Shown here: positions 1-5,327 of the stretch, piece after piece
How the letters are laid out: every line of letters begins with the position of its first letter
How positions within the stretch are numbered: the first letter of the stretch is position 1
Source of the DNA: Planctomycetota bacterium
GTDB taxonomy: Bacteria; Planctomycetota; UBA1135; UBA2386
NCBI GenBank assembly: GCA_020425885.1
Contig: JAGQRA010000442.1
Location: forward strand, 1 to 5,337
Direction: 5' to 3'
DNA: 5,337 nt
Program-made: the position numbers and the translations under genes
The notes under the pieces: generated by a model
Told to the model about the DNA's origin: nothing
Databases searched by the model: none
What the model saw: the letters and a program-made list of their open reading frames with translations, nothing else

Positions 1-151
1 CGACGGCCTGCTCACCGTGCTCGACGCCCAGCGCACCCTGTTCTCGGCGCAGGACCAGCTCGCGCAGTTGCGCCTCGCACGGCTCGGCGATGCGGTGAAT
101 CTGTACAAGGCGCTCGGGGGCGGGTGGTCGGCCGGAGTTCCGCCTTACTGA
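1..151 (+). CDS. Outer-membrane efflux protein of the TolC/NodT-OprM type, C-terminal fragment
   Basis: This is the 3' end of a gene that begins before the window. The first base completes an earlier codon, and reading from base 2 gives 49 codons before the TGA at 149-151. The visible tail contains [20 protein letters not shown], then [19 protein letters not shown]. This is the hallmark C-terminal region of outer-membrane factors of RND-type efflux pumps, in which a trimer forms an outer-membrane barrel and a periplasmic alpha-helical tunnel. The tail matches the helical segment followed by the 'LYKALGGGW' end typical of the NodT subfamily. The substrate cannot be inferred. By analogy with the family, the adaptor and inner-membrane pump genes probably lie upstream. 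Nothing links it to the iron genes that follow: almost 400 bases with their own promoter separate them. No terminator was seen after its stop. Confidence 0.9.
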   Translation, partial: DGLLTVLDAQRTLFSAQDQLAQLRLARLGDAVNLYKALGGGWSAGVPPY

Positions 152-190
152 CAATTCCGGGGCACACACCGACGGCCTGCGCACCGGGCC

Positions 191-250
191 TGCGAACAAC
201 TCGGATGCGTTGCAATAATGCGAACAATTCGTACTTGCGTTGACAATATC
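191..250 (+). repeat. Imperfect tandem duplication in the receptor promoter
   Basis: Two adjacent units can be aligned by eye. TGCGAACAACTCG (191-203) recurs as TGCGAACAATTCG (219-231), with 12 of 13 bases identical. TGCGTTGCAAT (206-216) recurs as TGCGTTGACAAT (236-247), identical apart from one inserted A. The unit is therefore about 28-32 bases, roughly three helical turns. The second copy carries the more AT-rich version, holding both the Fur-like box and the perfect TTGACA. Paired sites for one regulator are a plausible reading. Confidence 0.75.
219..233 (+). promoter_or_regulatory. Candidate degenerate Fur-type box upstream of the receptor
   Basis: TGCGAACAATTCGTA is an imperfect inverted repeat, TGCGAA against TTCGTA around a CAA centre. 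It matches 8 of the 14 defined positions of the classical 7-1-7 Fur consensus TGATAATnATTATCA, with the core AA..ATT preserved. It lies just upstream of the TTGACA -35 and overlaps the expected start of a second possible promoter, an extended -10-like TGCAATAAT at 211-219. Fur repression of siderophore receptors is well established. This particular site is inferred and below textbook quality. Confidence 0.45.
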
Positions 251-268
251 AACCTCCTTGCCGAGAAT
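240..268 (+). promoter_or_regulatory. Candidate sigma-70 promoter for the TonB receptor
   Basis: A perfect -35 hexamer, TTGACA (240-245), is followed after a 17-base spacer by GAGAAT (263-268), which matches TATAAT at 4 of 6 positions. Transcription would start near 275 and give a leader of about 270 nt. TTGACA sits inside the second copy of the duplicated unit, next to the Fur-like box. A competing promoter using AATAAT (214-219, with an upstream TG) would start near 226, inside the Fur-like box, but it has no good -35. Confidence 0.55.
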
Positions 269-356
269 GCGCGCCATCTGCAACCGCAGGTAACAAGCGC
301 GAAGCGGGCCACACCGCCCTCTCCGCAGACAGGGAAGTAGCGAGCCACTCCGCAGC

Positions 357-406
357 GACGGATCAGCCAGCCAAGCAGCCCAACACGCTTGCACCGGAGA
401 TCCGTC
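357..406 (+). other. Long-range stem-loop in the receptor leader RNA
   Basis: GACGGATC (357-364) pairs perfectly with GATCCGTC (399-406). Inside it CAAGC (372-376) pairs with GCTTG (387-391), separated from the outer stem by a symmetric 7 by 7 internal loop (365-371 and 392-398) and closed by a 10-base loop. Such an ordered double stem in a leader is more than a single chance palindrome, though the high GC content makes some pairing likely. No known riboswitch class was recognised. Confidence 0.45.
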
Positions 407-429
407 CCTGGCCGACACGTGCCGTCGAG

Positions 430-450
430 CCCCGTCCCCATGGGACGTGG
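430..450 (+). other. Small GC-rich hairpin in the receptor leader
   Basis: CGTCCC (433-438) pairs perfectly with GGGACG (442-447) around a CAT loop. The stem extends by two more pairs (430-431 with 449-450) past one mismatch. It is not followed by a T run, so it is not an intrinsic terminator. It is one of several stems in the leader. Confidence 0.4.
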
Positions 451-503
451 CAAGGCTGCACATACGGTCGACACACCTTCGACGAGACTCTGCAAGCACC
501 GGG

Positions 504-539
504 CTGATCACTTCAAGACAACTCGCAACACGTGATCAG
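504..539 (+). promoter_or_regulatory. Inverted repeat reaching into the receptor ribosome binding site
   Basis: CTGATCAC (504-511) is the exact reverse complement of GTGATCAG (532-539), with a 20-base loop between. Each arm contains the palindrome TGATCA, so the pair can also be read as two copies of a DNA operator 28 bases apart. The 3' arm ends at 539 and covers the first two bases of the AGGAAG Shine-Dalgarno (538-543). Folding in the mRNA could therefore limit ribosome access. Either an RNA or a DNA role is possible. Confidence 0.5.
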
Positions 540-543
540 GAAG
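538..543 (+). promoter_or_regulatory. Ribosome binding site of the TonB receptor
   Basis: AGGAAG lies four bases before the ATG at 548, or six if only AGGA is counted. An in-frame TGA at 533-535 excludes any upstream start, so this site fixes the start at 548. Confidence 0.75.
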
Positions 544-547
544 ACCG

Positions 548-2911
548 ATGTCCTCGAAGAACCCGCACGCCAAGCAGCCTGCATCGCTGCGCAAGCGCCC
601 CGCCGCCGCAGCCATGGCCCTCGGGCTGTCGACCGCCGTCCTGGTGCCGATGGTCGCCGTCGCTCAGGAGCAGAAGCCCGCTGCCGAGTCCGCCCTGCAG
701 ACGGTCAACGTCATCGACACTGCACTCGAAGCCAACCCGAACGCCGAACCCGGCGTGCCCTACAAGGCAAAATATTCGGGTGACGAGCGCCACAAGCGAG
801 CGCTGGCCGAGACCGCGCAGAACATCCAGGTGCTGACCAAGGCGCAGATCGAGGATTCCGGCTACACCGACCTGCGCGAGATCCTCGACGCCCAACCCGG
901 CATCACGCTGGGCACCGGCGAGAACGGCAACGCCTTCGGCGACCGCTACATCATCCGCGGCCAGGAAGCCCGCAGCGACGTCTTCGTCGATGGCCTGCGC
1001 GACCCCGGCATGACCATCCGCGAGAGCTTCGCCACCGAGCAGGTCGAGATCTCCAAGGGCCCCAACTCCAGCTTCGCTGGTCGCGGCACCTCGGGCGGCG
1101 CGGTGAACTCGGTGACCAAGCAGGCCACCACGGCCTACGACTACACCCGACTGTCGACCGGCTTCGGCACTGACAGGCACACCCGCCTGACGCTCGACAC
1201 CAACCAGGTCGTCAACAAGGACCTGGCCGTTCGCGCAAACCTCCTCTACGGCTACGAGGAAGTGCCGGATCGCGCACCGACCGATCGCGACCGCAAGGGC
1301 CTGGCGCTATCGGCCTTCTGGACGCCGACCGACAAGCTCGACTTCACCTTCGACTACTACGGCCTGGACGCCGAGGACAGCCCCGACATGGGCGGTTTCC
1401 TGGTCGGTGAAGGGGCGAACCGCAAGCCGGCGAAGAACGTGCCGGTGTACGCCCAGTCGCAGGACTTCCTCGAGTCGGACGTCGACATCCTCACCGCCCG
1501 GCTGCGTTATCAGTTCTCGCCGGACACGCGCGTCACCAACCTGACCCGCGTCGGCCAGACCGACAACGGCTATCTGACCACCGGCGCACGAGCAAGCCTG
1601 TTCGGCGTAAACGATCCACGCGCGGGCGCCCCGACGATCAGCCTCAGCACCCACCAGGGCTGGCAGGAGGTGGAATACTTCGTTAACCAGACCAATCTGC
1701 ACCTCGACCGCGAGATCGGCGGCTTGAAGCACGAGTTCATCTTCGGGCTGGAATATTCGGATCACAGTGTGCTGAACGGCGTCTATGACGTCGCCAATTC
1801 GGGCGAGAACTGCCTGGTCGATGGTCGTGGCGGCGTGGCCACCGCACCGAACGGCTGGTGCATCACCGACGCCAGCGGCGCCCTGCTGAGCGGCATCGAT
1901 TCGATCATGAACCGCCGTGTCGCCAAGGGCACCTGGGACATCGACTGGAACGTGAAGACCGTCTCGCTCTCGGCCATGGACACGGTCGACCTGACCGACA
2001 AGTGGACCGCCTTCGCCGGCCTGCGCTGGGATCGCTACGACTTCGACACCACGACCCGCGACCTGCGTCAGCAGACCAGCAGGAACTACGACTATTCCGA
2101 CAGCCTGTGGAACGGCCATATCGGCCTGACCTACAAGTTCCTCCCCTACGCGAACGTCTATGTCAGCTATGCCACGGCCAGCGACATCAACGGCGGCGAA
2201 TCCGACGTGGGCTCGAGCTGCGGCTACGGCGGCATCTGCGTCGACGACACGACCGGCGTCGCGGTGGCGGATAGCAAGCCCGAGAAGACGCAGAGCATCG
2301 AGCTCGGCACCAAGTGGAACCTGATGGACGAGAAGCTGCTGCTGTCGGCCGCCCTGTTCCAGATCACCAAATCGGACGTGATGGAGTCAGTCCCGATGGG
2401 GAACGGCTACGAGTCCTCCGGCGCATTGAACACCGGCAAGAACCGCGTCCGCGGGGTCGAGCTCGCGCTGACCGGCCTGATCACGCCCAAGCTGACCGGG
2501 CAGGCAGGCATCGCCATCATGGACTCCGAGATCCTGCGCTCGAATGTGGCAGCCAACGAAGGCAAGGTGTTGAGCAACTTCGCTGACAACACCGCCTTCG
2601 TGCAGCTCAAGTATCAGGCTACCGACAAGTTCGCATTCGGCGCGGCGGCCAAGTACGAGGGCAAGAAGTACGCCGGCCAGCCCGACTCCGCCGCAGGCCT
2701 GGATGAGTTCGGCCAGTACAGCCAGCCCATCCCGGCCTACACCGTCCTCGACCTGTTCGCGAACTACCGCATCAATAAGAGCATGGACGTGCGCCTGAAC
2801 GTGGGCAACGTGACCGACAAGGACTACTACCTCGCCGGATATCGTTCGGGATCCTTCCTGTACAAGGGCGACGCGCGCAACGCCCGCGTCACCCTAAACT
2901 ATGACTTCTGA
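548..2911 (+). CDS. TonB-dependent siderophore receptor, Fiu-like (catecholate-type)
   Basis: This 787-residue outer-membrane receptor is predicted to bind a ferric siderophore and move it into the periplasm with energy from TonB-ExbBD. A Sec signal spans residues 1-39 with an AVA|Q cleavage site. A TonB-box-like LQTVNVID follows at about 50-57. The plug domain covers about 82-193 and includes GENGNAFGDRYIIRG, DVFVDGLRD, TEQVEISKGP and GRGTSGGAVNSVTKQ. The 22-strand-type barrel follows, ending in the canonical C-terminal RVTLNYDF. The GENGN plug motif and a later stretch with KPEKTQSIELGTKW and LMDEKLLLSAALFQ closely resemble E. coli Fiu (compared from memory), so a catecholate or related ligand is the best guess. 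Cysteine pairs C422/C438 and C558/C564 probably form loop disulfides. Length is normal and the frame intact. It appears monocistronic: its own control region precedes it and a terminator follows. The exact ligand is unknown. Confidence 0.95.
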   Translation: MSSKNPHAKQPASLRKRPAAAAMALGLSTAVLVPMVAVAQEQKPAAESALQTVNVIDTALEANPNAEPGVPYKAKYSGDERHKRALAETAQNIQVLTKAQIEDSGYTDLREILDAQPGITLGTGENGNAFGDRYIIRGQEARSDVFVDGLRDPGMTIRESFATEQVEISKGPNSSFAGRGTSGGAVNSVTKQATTAYDYTRLSTGFGTDRHTRLTLDTNQVVNKDLAVRANLLYGYEEVPDRAPTDRDRKGLALSAFWTPTDKLDFTFDYYGLDAEDSPDMGGFLVGEGANRKPAKNVPVYAQSQDFLESDVDILTARLRYQFSPDTRVTNLTRVGQTDNGYLTTGARASLFGVNDPRAGAPTISLSTHQGWQEVEYFVNQTNLHLDREIGGLKHEFIFGLEYSDHSVLNGVYDVANSGENCLVDGRGGVATAPNGWCITDASGALLSGIDSIMNRRVAKGTWDIDWNVKTVSLSAMDTVDLTDKWTAFAGLRWDRYDFDTTTRDLRQQTSRNYDYSDSLWNGHIGLTYKFLPYANVYVSYATASDINGGESDVGSSCGYGGICVDDTTGVAVADSKPEKTQSIELGTKWNLMDEKLLLSAALFQITKSDVMESVPMGNGYESSGALNTGKNRVRGVELALTGLITPKLTGQAGIAIMDSEILRSNVAANEGKVLSNFADNTAFVQLKYQATDKFAFGAAAKYEGKKYAGQPDSAAGLDEFGQYSQPIPAYTVLDLFANYRINKSMDVRLNVGNVTDKDYYLAGYRSGSFLYKGDARNARVTLNYDF

Positions 2912-2929
2912 GTCCTGGTGACTTCCCGT

Positions 2930-2960
2930 GCCGGGTCCGCGCTCCGCGGCCCGGCTTTTT
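2930..2960 (+). terminator. Intrinsic terminator after the TonB receptor
   Basis: GCCGGG (2930-2935) pairs with CCCGGC (2950-2955), and CCGCG (2937-2941) pairs with CGCGG (2945-2949). One T (2936) is bulged and the loop is CTC. The stem of 11 GC pairs is followed directly by five Ts (2956-2960). It begins 19 bases after the receptor stop and should end most receptor transcripts before the DUF1513 gene. Confidence 0.85.
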
Positions 2961-2984
2961 CCTATCAGGCACCGGCCGTAGATC

Positions 2985-2997
2985 GTCTGCGGCAGAC
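2985..2997 (+). repeat. Short palindrome between terminator and DUF1513 gene
   Basis: GTCTGC and GCAGAC flank a single G. This 13-base palindrome lies 25 bases before the DUF1513 start codon. It might be an operator or a small hairpin over the translation start region. In DNA this rich in GC it could be chance. No convincing -10/-35 pair was found in 2961-3022. Confidence 0.3.
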
Positions 2998-3022
2998 CGC
3001 CATTCCTCGCCACGAATCACGC

Positions 3023-4204
3023 ATGCAGATCCGACCTCAGCCCTGCACCGATGCGAACTCCGCAGCTCGCCCGATCAACCGCCGCCGCGCCCTCCAGGCC
3101 ATGGCCGCCGCGCTCGCCGCTACTGGGCTTCCGGGCCAGCTCCGCGCGGCCCCCGGTGGCACCCGCGCCGTGGTCGGCGCCGCCTGGCGCGGTCCGCGTG
3201 CGGACGACCCCAACTTTGCCGGCACCCTGGTCGCCGACTGGGAGGCGCGCAGCCTCGCCTTCGGCTACAAGGTCCCGCTGCCCAGTCGTCCACACGGTCT
3301 CATGGCGGAAGCCGACGGCGGCCTCCTCGTGTGCAGCGCCCGTCCGGGCACCTGGATGTTGCGCTGTGACGGCGAGGGCAAGGTCGTGCACAGGATCGAC
3401 GTGCAGGCCGAAGGCGACTGCCGTCTCGGCGGCCACGTCATCGCCTCGGCCGACGGCGAACGGCTCTACACCACCGAGACCGACTTCGCCAGCGGCAGGG
3501 GCAAGGTCGGAGTGCGCGACCGTCATACGCTCGCCAAGATCGCCGAATGGGACACGCACGGCCTCGACCCGCACCAGCTCCTGCTCGACGGCCACGGCCA
3601 CCTCTTCGTCGCCAACGGCGGCATCCCGCGCACCCTGCAGGACCGCAAGGTCGACATCCACCGCATGGACGCCTCGCTGGTGCGCATCGACACCACGAAC
3701 GGGCAACTGCTGGGCAAGTGGAAGGTCGAGGACCCGCGCCTGAGCCTGCGTCACATGGCGTGGAGCCGCCCGCCGCAGGATCCCGACGCATTGCTCGGCA
3801 TCGCCATGCAGGCGGAGCACGACCTCGAGGCCGACCGCCGCCGCGCGCCGATCCTCGCCGTGTTCGACGGCCGCGGACTGAGCATTCCGACCCAAGAGAA
3901 CGACGGTATCGGCTACGCCGGCGACATCGGGCCAGCACTCTACGACGGCTTCGCGCTCACCAGCCACCAGGCCGATGTCGCCAACCTGTGGCACCCGGGT
4001 ATGCCGGACAAGATGCGTCCGATCGTGCAGCTCAAGGCACCTTATGCGATCGCCGGCTGGCATGGCCCGCAGGACGGCGGCGGCGTGCTGATCGCCACCG
4101 CCTACGGCCTCGGGCGCTGGCATCCGAACGCCACGGCGAACCTGCTGGCGTGGCCGGAGCCAATGGCGCTCGACAACCACTGGGTTCTGCTCTCGGAGGC
4201 CTGA
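3023..4204 (+). CDS. DUF1513 family protein, probably periplasmic, with Tat-like signal
   Basis: The 393-residue product matches the DUF1513 family (PF07433), whose members look like secreted beta-propellers and have no proven activity. Family-type landmarks are AWRGP early in the mature protein, LPSRPHG at 86-92, ARPGT, GGHVIASADGERLYTTE from 136, a DPHQLLLDG segment, VANGGI ending at 201, and LRHMAW around R243-H244. The N-terminus has NRRRALQ (19-25) followed by an Ala-rich hydrophobic stretch and a LRAAP junction near 40-44, consistent with twin-arginine export. The ATG at 3023 is preferred. A GTG at 2918 is in frame, but that extension would be encoded across the terminator and would bury the signal. 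No clear Shine-Dalgarno precedes 3023. As I recall, the family often accompanies imelysin-type and di-haem proteins in iron-regulated operons of other proteobacteria. Here those partners are absent and a siderophore receptor precedes it, suggesting an iron-related role by association only. Confidence 0.85.
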   Translation: MQIRPQPCTDANSAARPINRRRALQAMAAALAATGLPGQLRAAPGGTRAVVGAAWRGPRADDPNFAGTLVADWEARSLAFGYKVPLPSRPHGLMAEADGGLLVCSARPGTWMLRCDGEGKVVHRIDVQAEGDCRLGGHVIASADGERLYTTETDFASGRGKVGVRDRHTLAKIAEWDTHGLDPHQLLLDGHGHLFVANGGIPRTLQDRKVDIHRMDASLVRIDTTNGQLLGKWKVEDPRLSLRHMAWSRPPQDPDALLGIAMQAEHDLEADRRRAPILAVFDGRGLSIPTQENDGIGYAGDIGPALYDGFALTSHQADVANLWHPGMPDKMRPIVQLKAPYAIAGWHGPQDGGGVLIATAYGLGRWHPNATANLLAWPEPMALDNHWVLLSEA

Positions 4205-4237
4205 GCGGCTTCGGCACGGCTGCCCTGCATCGGAGGC

Positions 4238-4259
4238 GGAGTTGCTCGTCGTCAACTCC
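4238..4259. terminator. Stem-loop between convergent genes, possible bidirectional terminator
   Basis: GGAGTTG (4238-4244) pairs perfectly with CAACTCC (4253-4259) over an 8-base loop. It lies 33 bases after the DUF1513 stop and 20 bases past the DUF3016 stop on the other strand, where a shared terminator would be expected. Neither strand has a T run after it, so Rho-independent termination is doubtful. It may instead block 3' exonucleases. Confidence 0.35.
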
Positions 4260-4279
4260 CTGGCGTGCTCGCCGCAGCC

Positions 4280-4780
4280 TCACCGTGGCAGCGGACACAG
4301 GCGGCGCGCCACCCAATCCTCGAGCATCGCACGCTCATAGGGAAGCGCCTCGCGGGCGAATCGTTCCCGCGCCCCGCGCCTCAGATAATCCATGTCGACC
4401 AAACGGTCGCGCACCTCGCCGCGCATCGTTCCGGTCGCATCCAGCAGCTTGAACGCGATCTCCAGGCGGGGCGGAGTCTCGTCGCGCAGCGAGCGCTGTT
4501 CGAGCGCAGCCGAGCGCGACCAGTCCACCTCTCCCGCCAGGTCGACGTCGAGCACCTCGACATCCAGTCGCCCATCGGCACCCACACAGCGTTGCGCGGC
4601 TGCGCGGATGTGGCGTTCGATCACCGCCAGGTTACGCGCACGCTCTCCCTCGCTGGCGCCGGCATCGACGTATTTCTCGATGGCGGCAAAACGAACCGTC
4701 ACCTCCGCCGCGGCGACCGCAGGAGCGCCAAAGATGAAAACCCCTGCCAGCAACCTGAGAAAAGACCTTGTGCCAGTCAC
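4280..4780 (-). CDS. Secreted DUF3016 family protein
   Basis: This 166-residue protein has a Sec signal (about 1-25, FLRLLAGVFIFGAPAVAAA, cleavage likely before EVTVRF). The rest matches the DUF3016 family (PF11454), small periplasmic proteins of unknown function. The clearest signatures are LDVEVLDVDLAGEVDW (72-87), with the family's DVDLAGE core, LRDETPPRLEIAF (98-110), and a DMDYL segment nearer the end. Cysteines C65 and C162 could form a disulfide in the periplasm. The start is GTG (complement of 4778-4780), chosen because AGGGAG (complement of 4787-4792) sits six bases upstream and because it gives a complete signal peptide. It runs convergently toward the DUF1513 gene and divergently from the HMA-like gene, sharing with the latter an AT-rich region with a Fur-like box. 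Iron regulation is therefore plausible. No biochemical role can be assigned. Confidence 0.85.
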   Translation of the reverse strand: MTGTRSFLRLLAGVFIFGAPAVAAAEVTVRFAAIEKYVDAGASEGERARNLAVIERHIRAAAQRCVGADGRLDVEVLDVDLAGEVDWSRSAALEQRSLRDETPPRLEIAFKLLDATGTMRGEVRDRLVDMDYLRRGARERFAREALPYERAMLEDWVARRLCPLPR

Positions 4781-4898
4781 CTGATGCTCCCTGAGTCAGC
4801 CTTACAGATAATATTGATTCGCATTTAAATGAATGATAGTTTCCAATGCGTGGACCGCAAGAGCCCATTCCGGGCCATTTCCGCCGACGAGCACTTCC
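4781..4898. promoter_or_regulatory. Divergent promoter region between DUF3016 and HMA-like genes
   Basis: This 118-base gap has an AT-rich core (about 4804-4845) that contrasts sharply with its surroundings, as expected for promoters. Toward the minus-strand gene there is a TATTAT -10-like hexamer (complement of 4808-4813) with no good -35. Toward the plus-strand gene, GATAGT (4835-4840) is 4 of 6 to a -10, with TTGATT (4814-4819) upstream at a short 15-base spacing. The palindrome ATTTAAAT sits at 4823-4830. Poor -35 boxes are common at regulated promoters. Exact starts cannot be fixed by eye. Confidence 0.55.
4809..4823 (+). promoter_or_regulatory. Candidate Fur box in the divergent promoter
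   Basis: TAATATTGATTCGCA matches the 7-1-7 Fur consensus TGATAATnATTATCA at 10 of 14 defined positions. The preceding GATAAT (4807-4812) extends the likeness to a GATAAT hexamer array. On the minus strand the same bases contain AATGCGAATCAAT, close to the AATGCGAACAAT found at 217-228 before the receptor. The site overlaps the presumed promoters of both flanking genes, so one bound repressor could control both. Confidence 0.55.
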
Positions 4899-4902
4899 AT
4901 GA
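4846..4902 (+). CDS. Possible 18-residue leader ORF overlapping the HMA-like start by ATGA
   Basis: An ATG at 4846 opens an 18-codon frame, MRGPQEPIPGHFRRRALP, whose TGA (4900-4902) overlaps the ATG (4899-4901) of the HMA-like gene as ATGA. That arrangement is typical of translational coupling, and the HMA-like start has only a weak Shine-Dalgarno (GACGAG near 4885-4890). However, the leader ORF has no convincing ribosome binding site, and its peptide resembles nothing known. It may be accidental. Confidence 0.2.
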   Translation: MRGPQEPIPGHFRRRALP

Positions 4903-5327
4903 ACCGTATCGCCTCCTCCACACCGGGCCGGCTCCGCATCCGGGATCTCGCCCTGCGCAATCGCAGCCGGATTGAAGAGGTGGAACGCATGCTGAGGGAG
5001 ATCGACGGCGTCGGTGCAGTGGAGTGCAAATCCGCGGCGGGCAGCGTGATCGTGCATTTCGACCCTGCCCGGGTGGAGTTGGCAGACTTCGAGCGCCGCA
5101 TCGACGCGATCGTCGACGCGGCCCTCACGGCGCCCGGCAAGCCGGGCCGCCACAAGCTGCGTCGCCAGGCGAACCGCGCCGCCAAGATCGGCATGCTCGG
5201 CAGCCTGGGTGCATCGCTGGCGCTGGCGGCGACCGGCAACAAGCGCTGGCATGCAGTCACCGGCGGCGTCTTCGTCGCCTGTCTCGGGGTGCACCTCGGG
5301 CTGCATCGCAAGGCCTTGCTGCGCTGA
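4899..5327 (+). CDS. Small HMA-like (HMA_2 type) protein with two C-terminal membrane segments
   Basis: The 142-residue product begins with a ferredoxin-like heavy-metal-associated fold. PGRLRIR (9-15) is the first strand, a helix covers about 24-35, GVGAVECKSAAGSVIVHFD (37-55) supplies the middle strands, and a second helix covers about 60-76. The usual CxxC metal site between first strand and helix is missing, replaced by LRNRSR (19-24) in an arginine-rich stretch. A basic linker (about 79-96) precedes two hydrophobic segments (about 97-112 and 117-135), so it is probably an inner-membrane protein with a cytoplasmic HMA-like domain. The best family match is HMA_2 (PF19991). The start at 4899 is preferred over the in-frame ATG at 4833, which lies beside the Fur-like box and adds residues unlike the family. 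Such proteins occur beside P-type ATPases, including in ferrosome loci. Only ten bases follow its stop, so the operon cannot be seen. Confidence 0.75.
   Translation: MNRIASSTPGRLRIRDLALRNRSRIEEVERMLREIDGVGAVECKSAAGSVIVHFDPARVELADFERRIDAIVDAALTAPGKPGRHKLRRQANRAAKIGMLGSLGASLALAATGNKRWHAVTGGVFVACLGVHLGLHRKALLR

Larger units (their letters stand above)
152..547 (+). other. 396-base intergenic control region and leader upstream of the TonB receptor
   Basis: No credible gene lies in this gap. The open frames crossing it on either strand have low-complexity composition and no recognisable domain. It holds, in order: a short GGCCTGCG direct repeat (174-181 and 187-194); a 28-32 base tandem duplication (191-250); a Fur-like box (219-233); a TTGACA/GAGAAT promoter (240-268); and a leader that can form stems at 278-289, 357-406, 430-450 and 504-539 before the receptor start codon. 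An 8-base direct repeat, CTCCGCAG, occurs at 321-328 and 348-355. No known riboswitch class was recognised. Confidence 0.7.

Noticed and set aside
332..380. Cobalamin-riboswitch-like fragments (AGGGAAG and an AGCCAG stretch) before the TonB receptor
   Set aside because: The B12 box matches only about 10 of 16 positions, the two fragments are too close together, and the other conserved blocks of the class are missing. The receptor also resembles siderophore receptors and not BtuB.
145..495. 116-codon minus-strand open frame in the leader region
   Set aside because: Its composition is Cys/Arg-rich and unlike the real genes. It has no domain, and it overlaps the promoter and structured leader of the receptor.
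536..1180. Long minus-strand open frames opposite the receptor, and a similar 412-codon one opposite the DUF1513 gene (3017-4255)
   Set aside because: These are shadow frames created by high GC at third codon positions. Their translations are repetitive Ala/Gly/Val/Arg with no domains, while the opposite strand encodes well-recognised families.
2918..3022. N-terminal extension of the DUF1513 protein from the GTG at 2918
   Set aside because: It would translate through the terminator hairpin, adds family-unlike residues before the Tat-type signal, and has no Shine-Dalgarno.
3547..4452. 301-codon plus-strand frame overlapping the DUF1513 gene and running into the DUF3016 region
   Set aside because: It is rich in Arg, Pro and Ala, has no domain, and conflicts with two supported genes and the convergent gap.
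4833..4898. Upstream in-frame ATG at 4833 as start of the HMA-like protein
   Set aside because: It lies directly next to the Fur-like box and ATTTAAAT, leaves no room for a ribosome binding site, and adds 22 residues unlike the start of an HMA domain. It is not fully excluded.
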